From Engraulis encrasicolus (taxonomy: Eukaryota > Chordata > Actinopteri > Clupeiformes > Engraulidae): 64,000 nt of DNA. Positions 12,334 through 21,400 of the stretch are shown here, in pieces. The translations under genes were made by a program, and so were the position numbers. The stretch covers positions 53,549,884 to 53,613,883 of the forward strand of contig NC_085869.1 in assembly GCF_034702125.1 (NCBI RefSeq), written 5' to 3'. The notes under the pieces were generated by a model. The model searched no databases. It worked only from the letters and a program-made list of their open reading frames with translations, and was not told the origin of the DNA. Numbering within the stretch: the first letter of the stretch is position 1; every line of letters starts with the position of its first letter.

Positions 12334-14552
12334 CAGCAATTTAAAACAGCTGTTATTTCCATGTACTTACACTGCTTCCTGATGTACCGCTGTTTCCACA
12401 TGGCCTCCAGAAACACTATGTCACTGAAGGGAGACCTCTCCAAAACAACCCCTTGGCCTGCAAATGTAAAAATGAGTAAATCTACAATCCACAAAATCAA
12501 ATAAAACCACTCATTTAGGCATGAGACAATATCCACATTTAATGTTTGCTTATCGTGGCTAATGCTGAAACAAAAGCAGACAGGAATACCATTTTGTGGG
12601 AAATGTAATCCTATATGAATCATTTACAACCTGTTGTATTGGGCACAATTCAAAATGATTGTGCAAACCATGATCTTACTTTGCGTGAGGGCAATAGCTT
12701 GTCTGAATTCACCACCAATAAATGCAATAGTGTTTTCATCACAGCATATAATAAAATCATATACCATCCTTATAGAAGACTTACTTTAATCAGTAGAATT
12801 GGACAGGTCTTAAGCTTTAAGCAACTGACTAATAAAGCTAAGACTAACAAAAACAAAACAACAGACTAAGGTTAATCTTGAGATTTTTTTTTTCAACTAG
12901 CTGCTGCTGATTACCGGTGGTGAGCATATGCTCGATGGCATCGGCGTACTGCATGAAGCGCATCTGATACATCCAGCACTGCAGGCGGTATGAGTTGCCA
13001 TCCTTGGCCTTGGGGTCCGTGTAGAACTTCTCCAGGCTGCAGTAGCCGTTGAGTGCCGAGGACAGTGGCTCCTTCTCCTTGTTCATTCTGTCCACATAGT
13101 GAATGTCCGCCTCAGGCATGTATAACATACCTTGAAGATACAGATGATGATGATTATTATGACCGTATTTAAAGGCGTACTTAGGGTTGCCAACCGTCCC
13201 TTGAAATACGGAATCGTCCTGTATTTAGAGATAAAAGTACGGGTTCCGTATTGAACTGAAACGGGACACGGGACGTTAAAATGCAGGAAATTACATCTAA
13301 GAACTGCAAAATTTTCTGGGGGACAACCCCCAGCACAATGAAGTGTCCCGTATTTTTTTCATTGACAGTTGGCAACCCTAGGCGTACTATAATTATAAAT
13401 TATTGTTGTTGTTGCTGTTGTTATAGAATAATCATTACTATTGTTGTTGTTGATATAATTATAAAGCAATACACAGGAAAGACAGCTCAATATGTAAAAA
13501 GCCATTTCAGAAATAGGAGAACTAAACACAGGTTGTGTTATACAAAACCAGATAACATGAAAAATAAAGCATGTCCAACTATATCCTGTACTGTATCCTA
13601 TAAGTTTACTACCGTCTTACTTGCTTACTAAAATGAAAAATAAATTTCAAAGTCACTGAAACGTCTTTTTACCTAACTTGTCGGCAAGTTGTGCTGCCAG
13701 TGCCCCTTTTCCAGAAGCCAAGTTGCCATCGACAGTGATGATTTTGCTGTATTCCGTTAGTCTGGGGCTTGTCCTCTCGCCCAAAATGTATGCCCAGAAA
13801 CCATACTGCAGGCTATTTACAGAACTCGTGTGGATTCCACTCTGTATGGGTTGAAAAATGGGACAGACTATTGTATAAGTATATATGGTTTACGGGTTGT
13901 GTGTGTGTTATACATGTTGGGTAGGTAGTTTAGATTAATTTGCTCTATGCGGCTATCAAAACAAATCTTTCCATTTCCATCTGTCAGTAGACTGTACCTC
14001 CACTCCAAACAACCAAAACGTGTACTAACTATGTGAAGCCACAAAGAACAGACAACATATGCCTGTGTCTCATTGGTTTCGAAATACTTACCAACATTAC
14101 CAAATAAGATGTTAAGTTAACGCTGGAAAATGAAAATACTTTGTACCTCAGCTGCTTCACCATCTGACAGACGTCAACAAGTAAGGTGCTAGTGTTGCTA
14201 ACGTGGCTAAGATTGCACACATTTCAGTTGATTTGCACATATACAAAGTAGAAAACAAGGTAAAGAGATGGAATACGTGCTGCTGTCAAACCTTAGATAA
14301 TCACAATACTGCTTAAGTGGGAAATAGAAATAGGAAAACAGTTAGTCTGTATACTGACAGCTTGGCTAACATACGAGCTCTGTTTGTGTCCTTGCGACAG
14401 AGCAGGCGTAAGGTCGACAGGCACACCAATGAATAACAAATCGTGGCAAATAATTTAAAAACACTAATTATCTGTACCTTCTGTACATGTCCTCCTGTCC
14501 TGAACGCCGTTGCACCTTGGGGTACAAGCAGGCGAATAACCCGTAACGCCAT
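6731..14552 (-). CDS. ndufa10: NADH dehydrogenase 1 alpha subcomplex subunit 10 (NDUFA10), complete, ten exons
   Basis: An accessory subunit of respiratory complex I in the mitochondrial inner membrane, related to deoxynucleoside kinases. The minus-strand exons are 14478-14552, 13673-13841, 12915-13130, 12371-12457, 12088-12209, 11032-11111, 10387-10441, 10045-10130, 7598-7706 and 6731-6799. All introns are GT-AG and the phases match. The joined frame is 1068 nt, or 355 residues plus stop, the same length as human NDUFA10. Visible hallmarks are a P-loop-like GNLASGKG (residues 64-71), FPEAG-like [61 protein letters not shown] and [11 protein letters not shown]. An in-frame upstream ATG at 14585 would add 11 residues, but MALRV matches the usual start. 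A polyadenylation signal (AATAAA) lies at 6531-6526. The introns hold several transposons and a CA microsatellite. The gene is divergent from ift43 and probably shares its promoter. Confidence 0.97.
8068..9788. mobile_element. hAT-like element in ndufa10 intron 8
   Basis: The left end reads AATGGCTGGACTGGG and the right end ATCAGTCCATCCTTG, giving imperfect inverted ends. The flanks are near-identical 8-bp target copies (AACGCTAC at 8060-8067, AATGCTAC at 9789-9796). A second, piggyBac-like element is inserted within it. No transposase frame is seen. Confidence 0.6.
8405..9714. mobile_element. piggyBac-like non-autonomous element nested in the hAT element
   Basis: It is bounded by TTAA on both sides (8401-8404 and 9715-9718), the target site of piggyBac elements. 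Just inside are inverted ends ACACATTGAGTACCG (left) and CGGTATTCAATGTG (right). It is about 1.3 kb with no long open frame, so it is a deletion derivative or an inactive copy. Confidence 0.65.
10758..11008. repeat. Large imperfect palindrome in ndufa10 intron 6
   Basis: Two arms of about 85-100 bp are reverse complements of each other. They include AATATAAACACTGA, GCAAGAGATCAGGGCCTA and GTTCAGGAGTAAACCAGGTT on the left, with their complements on the right. The inner part, 10793-10974, has CAGGGCCTA-type ends and looks like a foldback MITE. No direct target duplication is clear. Confidence 0.75.
11631..12007. mobile_element. hAT-like MITE in ndufa10 intron 5
   Basis: The ends are CAGGGGTGTCAAACT and AACGTTTGACACCTCTG, in inverted orientation. 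The flanks are 8-bp target copies GTCTAGGC (11623-11630) and GTCTAAGC (12008-12015), one mismatch. It is 377 bp with no coding capacity. Confidence 0.85.
12253..12331. repeat. (CA)n microsatellite in ndufa10 intron 4
   Basis: Repeated ACACAATG units pass into an uninterrupted CA tract broken once by AA. It lies about 40 bp from the exon 4 donor site. Confidence 0.95.
13182..13380. mobile_element. hAT-like MITE in ndufa10 intron 2
   Basis: The terminal inverted repeats TAGGGTTGCCAAC and GTTGGCAACCCTA are perfect over 13 bp. The 8-bp target duplication GGCGTACT is perfect (13174-13181 and 13381-13388). A degenerate relative may lie at 16655-16912. Confidence 0.9.
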
Positions 14553-14729
14553 ACCTAAATTACAACAAATCCTCCTGACCCCCAAGTCGCTCTCGCTCGG
14601 AGCAAACGTGGGCTTTCCACTTCTGCGTCGCTGTAGAATTGCGTCATGATAGAAGTTCTTTTCAGTGCCCGACCAAAACCTTACAACAACGTCCGATTGC
14701 CGTCGTCTAGGAGATTTGTAAACGGGACC
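14553..14729. promoter_or_regulatory. Shared intergenic region between ndufa10 and ift43, probable bidirectional promoter
   Basis: The two start codons point away from each other and are only 177 bp apart, so both 5' leaders and core promoters must lie here or overlap the genes. The sequence is moderately GC-rich, has CpGs, shows no TATA box, and includes a CRE-like GCGTCATGA at about 14641. That it drives both genes is inferred from spacing. Confidence 0.6.
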
Positions 14730-15338
14730 ATGGACGACAAACTACAGATTGACGACGACGAATATGTAAAGAATAGTGCAAAAGCTGGCCGAAGAGCGCG
14801 ACATGCAGTTGAATCGTCCGACCACACACGACATGCGAAGTCATCTTTTACTTCGACTGGGGACGGGATTCCTCCGAAACCTCCAAGACGTCAAGGAGGG
14901 TGGGCAGAAGAAACCACCGGATCAGGCTCAGCCAAATCTGGAAGAAGACAAACTCTTGATGAAGTTGAAGACCATCGTTTGAGACCACAAAGCCCACAGA
15001 GATCTGATAGTGATGGCGATATTCCCGTTATTCCAGATTTGGATGAAGTACAAGAGGAAGATCTCACCATGCAGGTGGCTGCTCCACCGAGTATCCAGGT
15101 GAACAGAGTGCTGACCTACAGGGATCTCGACAACGACTTGATGAAGTACTCAACCTTCCAGACACTGGACGGGGAAATAGACTTGAAACTTCTCACAGAG
15201 GTCTTGGCCCCTGAGCAAGAGGTACACGAGGATGATGTTGGGTGGGACTGGGATCATCTGTTAACGGAGGTGTCCTCAGAGCTGCAGACAGAATGGGACC
15301 ATGGGGAGAGACAGGACTTCAGCGCTTCTGTTTGTTGA
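14730..15338 (+). CDS. ift43: Intraflagellar transport protein 43, intact single-exon copy
   Basis: IFT43 is a small subunit of the IFT-A complex, which carries cargo back from the ciliary tip. The frame encodes 202 residues (human protein 208). I chose ATG 14730 because it has a good Kozak context (GGGACCATGG) and begins an acidic [12 protein letters not shown] segment like the human N-terminus. The frame is open further upstream to ATG 14646, which would add 28 residues. The conserved C-terminal half is plain: [69 protein letters not shown] and [17 protein letters not shown]. There is not one intron, although the human gene is split into several exons, so this may be a retrocopy that stayed functional. 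A polyadenylation signal lies at 15482-15487. Confidence 0.95.
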   Translation: MDDKLQIDDDEYVKNSAKAGRRARHAVESSDHTRHAKSSFTSTGDGIPPKPPRRQGGWAEETTGSGSAKSGRRQTLDEVEDHRLRPQSPQRSDSDGDIPVIPDLDEVQEEDLTMQVAAPPSIQVNRVLTYRDLDNDLMKYSTFQTLDGEIDLKLLTEVLAPEQEVHEDDVGWDWDHLLTEVSSELQTEWDHGERQDFSASVC

Positions 15339-17846
15339 ACACAGAATGGTTCTCCATGAATGAACTCCACTGACTGTACCAGCTGAGTTTACCAATGACA
15401 CGTATCCTCAGTTGTAAATTATTTGTAAATACTATCTCCGTTTCGGATGCTACAGACAACGGGACGCTTTTAGGCATAAGCAATAAAAAAAACTCTTACT
15501 TTTATATGCCACATTGGTCAGATTTTCTTTATGCGTAGATATAGCCTAACTTCTACATGATAAAAAAAACATTAAGCAGTAGGCCTAAACAGTTGAAAGG
15601 GAGAAGCTTGTTTTTTATTCTTGGTTATTGTGAACAGCGTGCTGCAGACCTAATCATAGGCTACTAGGGGCAAGCCAAACCTTTTTTGTTGTCAGTGCAT
15701 CAGGCTGGTTAGGTTACCATCTCTTCGAAACAGAAGGCTTCATTCAGGAAACAAAGTTTCAGTGATTGATCGTTCTCTTTCATAGGAAGTTCCAATTGAA
15801 GGACACAAAAGATTTCAAAGTCATAACACCAGAAGACAAGGGTGAATACATTTCAAAGAGAAAAAAAAATCTACACCAGACACCACAAACGTCTTACAGA
15901 GACACTCATGTTTTTCTTTCATGGGGTTGAATGTCAGCCAGTAGTGACTGAAATAATATAGGCCTACAATACTAAATGCTATTGACTTTTCAGTAATCCC
16001 AGTTGTTTAGTTCAGTGAAGGCTTGATTTACATAGTGACTGTGCCAAGTGATTATTCCTGTGTTGTGATTATTTTCACCCCACAATGCTTTTGGTCCATT
16101 GCCAAAAATGATGTAACAATTTCAATCTGTCAACAGCAGAGCGTGACTTGTCTAGCTGTTTCTTACATTGTCATGGAAACCACCAATGTCAACACGGCTG
16201 TTGGCAACCATGTGAAGAGGCTTTAGGCTTGCCCTGTCTCTCTCCTGTCAGAGCACACGACTGTCTTCACTAGTTAACTAGCTACCTTGAAATTAGTTGA
16301 AGTGTCTTAACCATAATATACACTGGTGGTTAGTAAAATAAAGGGAACACTGAAACAAAACAATTTCCAAGTCAATCAATCATACTTCTGTGATATCAGC
16401 CTGCCCTGTTAGAAAGCAGCACTGTCTGTGAATACATTTGACCTATACTGTGTAATTGAATAGGCAAAAGCAATGGGTAGATGTATGCTGGCTATGACTA
16501 TGATGGCTTATTAGATGTAATAGCCAAAAAGATGTCCCATAAATAGTTACTCTGTGGGTGGTGTCAACAGACCATCTATTTTTTTCATCCTGTACTGTAG
16601 TCACATGCATTTTGTCAGTGTTTTGCCATCAGCCCATTGAAATACAGAACCAGGTAGGCCTGGTACTATTGAGCTGAAACGGGACACAATTTGTCCCATA
16701 ATACAGTTAGAATCAATCAACAATAGTTGTGAAAATGTCAATGGAATAAAAAGGAATGAGATTAGCCATTATTTGCCCTAGAATTGTTAAAACGCAATAA
16801 ATTACAAACATTTTCATGGGAAGGATCCCCAGACCCTTGTTGGTTCTCTTACCCTACACTCAAATAAGGTGTCCGACATTTTTTTTCCCCCCCAGGGAGT
16901 TGGCAACCAGTGTCCCATGCCTGGAGGTACCATGGGGTGGTGTCTATCACCCACAAACATTGCTCAGGTAGTGCTGTGCATTGAAAATGGGAAATTAATG
17001 CACTGTGGCAAGATTTACTGTGTCCCCCAGCAGTTTCCAAGGCATGGAACAGGTGCCAGAAGACATGCCAGTAGGACTACACCAGGGGACATGGAGGCCA
17101 TAGGAGGGTTAAAAACTCAGCCTTACTATATAGGTTCTCATCAAATATTGTTTTACCCTGGCTGCGCGACCCTGGCTGTGCACAACTCAACCTCTGATTG
17201 TTGGAAACCGCTGTAGGTCAAAAAAATAGCTCACGTGGTTGGCTGCCAGTGTCTTGCCCCTCCTCACAACACTGTGTTTATAAACAAAACAAAAACATGT
17301 ATGGGCTCCTTCCTTGTGCCAGGTGGCACAGGAAGAACCCTGCCAGGGCCCTGGAAAACAGGCTTTGCGGCCCACTGATGTCTAGGTGTCTGTGCTAAAA
17401 TGGACAGGAACAAACTTCATGAGGTGGCTGTGAGAGCCCAATGTCCTCGCATGGGGCTTACAGGTGGACACTGTGCGTGATTTGCATCAAGATAAGCAGT
17501 CATCATTGGTGCTCTAGAATGGGAGCAGGTTCATACTGATATGAAAGTGAGATGCAACAGAGAATGTTATGCTGCCTGCAACAGTGAATAGGTCAAGGCA
17601 CAATATGCCAATTGTGATGTTCTCTGGCATGTGCCAATCATGCCTAAAGGCGTTGGGCTATGATAAACACACAGGTATCTAATGTTTAATGAATTCTTAA
17701 AGCAAATATTTATCTTCATTGAAAAACCAAGCTACAGTCAGCCACATTTTGTCCCAAGGTGAAGGTAGTCCAAGCTGGAAGAAATTTGTGGCCGAAAGAC
17801 GAATGCCTTTTCACTGCAGCCAAATGCATTGTACCGACTTCCTTTT
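15339..17846. other. ift43 3' flank and intergenic DNA
   Basis: It begins with the ift43 3' UTR (AATAAA at 15482). Beyond that I recognise no gene. The stretch 16655-16912 shares CTGAAACGGGACAC and AGTTGGCAACC with the MITE at 13182 and may be a decayed relative. Open frames up to 115 codons have no family resemblance. Confidence 0.5.
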
Positions 17847-18485
17847 TTGCAAGTCGTTCTTTTCAAACTTGTAGCCCTGATGGGAGTGCATGGATGAGAC
17901 CTTTCCAAAAGGCTGCACCCTCCATTCTAATCCCCCCCCCCCCCCCCAAAAAAAAGCAACTTTACCAAAATAATAATTTGCATATTGCCATCAACTGATG
18001 TTCAGTTACCTCTAAATAGAGATGGTAGCGAAAGTCGCATTGAGCATGGAGGTGCTCAATGCAACGTTTAAAATGGGGACAGCTTTCCCAGTCTCAAGTC
18101 CAGCATGCCACAAGAACTGGTCGAAAATGTGTGATTTAAATCTGAAACCTTGATTACATTGCCCAGCGTTTTTTAAAGTGGGGGCCGCAGGCAGGGGGAA
18201 AAAAATTAAATAAATTGATATACACCAAAAATTAGTTTAATAATCTCATTTGTTGCCGTTACATTTATCCATACCATTTTCCTCAGAAGACCAGTAAAGT
18301 GAGTCTACTTGTACCAGAGGACCTTAAGAATTTCACCATCTGAGAGCTTGTCATTAGAATTAACATGGAGCATGTGATCATGCACACAAAACTGAAGAAA
18401 CAAAGAACATGGTTTTATTCTTTTTATTTTTTGTCCAAAAAGGTCAGACATTAAACAAAGTCCAGAAACAGTGGGGCAGACCAGT

Positions 18486-21400
18486 CTAGTTAGTTGAGCC
18501 GACAGCAGGAGAGCCTAAAAGGAGACACAAGAGCCATCAGCACAAAAGTTAATCTATTTTCAAGGCATAAACATTTTCAATCTTTCAAGGTGAGAATGAA
18601 TAAAACCCAAAGTCACTGCACACATTAACCTGTTAACATTTGGACAGTGGTACCATTAAGGACATCTCATCCAACAACATGAAAGCCTGTTACCTTTAGT
18701 CCCTGGGGTGATGTTTTTTGTAGACACAGACTCATTTGAGTTACCTGTAATATGACATGCAAAAAAAGCATTTCCAGTTAGAATAAACCGAACAGACCGT
18801 TTGGACATGCCAGCAACTTCCTCCCATCATTCCCACTATACACTAGCGGACATTCTGCCAAGTGACTTGCCGCTACAGAAGTTATTCCCTGGAGCAATAC
18901 GAGGTTGGACACCCTGTTGAAGTGCAGTTCAGTCATGGATGAAGTATAGGGCAACATTGTTAGGAAGGTGCTATTTGAATTCTTTCCATTGCAGCAGGAA
19001 CAATTACACCATGAATGATTGTGTGAGTAAGGTTTGCCAAACATCTTGCTCCCCACCTTCCTCAGCAGACTGGCCGGCGGAATCCTCAGCGCTCTGGCCG
19101 GCGGAATCCTCAGCGCTCTGGCCGGCGGAATCCTCAGCGCTCTGGCCGGCGGAATCCTCAGCGCTCTGGCCGGCGGAATCCTCAGCGCTCTGGCCGGCGG
19201 AATCCTCAGCGCTCTGGCCGGCGGAATCCTCAGCGCTCTGGCCGGCGGAATCCTCAGCAGACTGGCCGGCGGAATCCTCAGCAGACTGGCCGGCGGAATC
19301 CTCAGCAGACTGGCCGGCGGAATCCTCAGCAGACTGGCCGGCGGAATCCTCAGCAGACTGGCCGGCGGAATCCTCATTGCCGTCTCCATGGCTATCAGTT
19401 TCATCTTCACCTGGGTTATGCAAGACAAGCATTACAGTTGTAGCAATATACAAGTACCATCCATGGAGATCTTATTTTGGGGGGAACTTTGTGGCTGCCA
19501 CATGTGTGTAAGGAAGGCTGATTATGAACATCTTGCTCCCCACCTTCCTCAGAAGACTGGCCATCAGAATCCTCATCGCCGTCTCCTTGGCCATCTTCAG
19601 CTTGGCTGCCGTCATCACCTTCACCTGGGTTATGCAAGACAAGCCATCCAAAGCAATACAGACAGTTGTGGCATATTATGAGTACCATCCATGGTGGTCT
19701 TATTTTTGGGGGAACTTGTTGTAGCTGCTACATCTGTGTGTAAGGAAGGCTGATCATGAACATCTTGCTCCATACCTTCCTCAGCAGACTGGCCGGCGGA
19801 ATCCTCAGCAGACTGGCCGGCGGAATCCTCATCGCTGTCTCCTTGGCCATCTTCAGCTTGGCTGCTGTTCTCACCTGCATCTGGGTTATGCGAGACATAC
19901 AGAAGCATTCCAGACAGTTGTGGCATTAGCCTGATTATTATCGACTTTCAAATGTCTTCACTAGGTCTGACCTAGAGCATGGGTTCCCAGACTTTATCCT
20001 GACACAGCCCCCTTTGAACCAGTACATTCCAGCCAAGCCCCCCCTAACATGGGCCGTGCCACACCATTTTTTGTGCATCACCTACTGCAACCATAGTCTA
20101 GGTCTGTTAGTCAGTGCCCCACTAATAATAATAATAGTAATGTTGAGATGCAATGGATTATTATAATGCTGCTGATATCATCTTGTTTTTGGTTTACGTT
20201 AGCGAGTCGATTAATTAAATAATTCACTTTGTTTGGCAGGGAAACTATAGCAAAACAGTCACATCCCCCCTGACACCCCCTCACGGCCCCCCAGCCCCCA
20301 CTTTGAAAACCACTGACCTAGAGCATAACAATTCACATTTCTCAAATGGCATGGTTGACACACCTCCCTTTGTTTGCTACCGATTGAGTCCAGAAAAGGC
20401 TGTGCCGAAGTTTAAATCAAACATTTCAGTCCCAAAAGAATGTCTCCATTTAAACCACGCCACTTTGAACACGCCTCTACCCAGGGCCGTTGGAGCTGCT
20501 CAAAGTTGTTTGCTTGTCGACAAATTGGGTGGAGTACCCGATTTCTCCGGAGGTCAGAAAGTGCTTGCATTCCCCAACTACTAGCAACGCTGAAGGTGTT
20601 GTCACTAGGAGGGCTGGCTATTGTGGCATATTAACCTACGAGTAAGCCTAACATCCATGATGATGTTGGGGGAACTTTTTGTGGCTGCCACATCTGTGTA
20701 AGGAAGGCTGATCATGAACATCTTATTCCATACTGTACCTTCCTGAGAAGACTGGCTGTCAGAATCCTCATCGCCGTCTCCTTGGCCATCTTCAGCTTGG
20801 CTGTCAGAGGAATCTTCACCTAGGTTATACAAGACAAGCATTACAGACAGTTGTGGCATATTACAAGTACCTAGTGGTGTGGATCGGCACTGCCCTCACG
20901 ATCCGATTACGATTCGGGAGGTAGTAGATCCAATTCGATTCAATTCTACAATGCATTGCAATGCATTACATTTCTACTGAACGCAAAGCAAATGTTCAGC
21001 CATGATGAGGAAATACAAGTAGTCAGATACTGAGCAACAATTTATTGGCTGTTTTCTGTATCAGTCTTGCAATGTTTTGGAGTGCTTTTATTTAATTTAA
21101 CATTCATTTGCTCCCGAAATATCCATGGAAGTAATTGAAACTTAAAAAATTTGCCGGATTGATTCTGGAACTTGCCGGATCTGGATCTGGATCGTCCATG
21201 CCCCGGATCGATTCGGATCGCCGAATCGATCATTGTTGACACCACTACAAGTACCATCCATGATGGGTCTTATTTTTGGGGGAACTTTTTGTGGCTGCCA
21301 CATCTGCATGTAAGGAAGGCTGATAATGAACATCTTGCTCCATACCCTCCTCAGAGGAATTGCCATTAGAATCCTCATCATCACCTAGGCCATCATCTCC

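Noticed and set aside
12144..12623. A single 159-codon gene on the minus strand
   Set aside because: It is ndufa10 exon 4 read through its introns and the CA microsatellite; the spliced model explains it better.
19064..19375. Regular 24-bp direct repeats that could look like a CRISPR array
   Set aside because: The units are contiguous with no spacers, keep one reading frame, and lie in an exon of a eukaryotic gene.
18778..19428. Overlapping long frames through the 24-bp repeat on both strands (RIPPASLL, WPAESSA, LAGGILS)
   Set aside because: They are alternative frames of the repeat. Only the EDSAGQSA frame is flanked by matching phase-1 splice sites and agrees with the neighbouring acidic exons.
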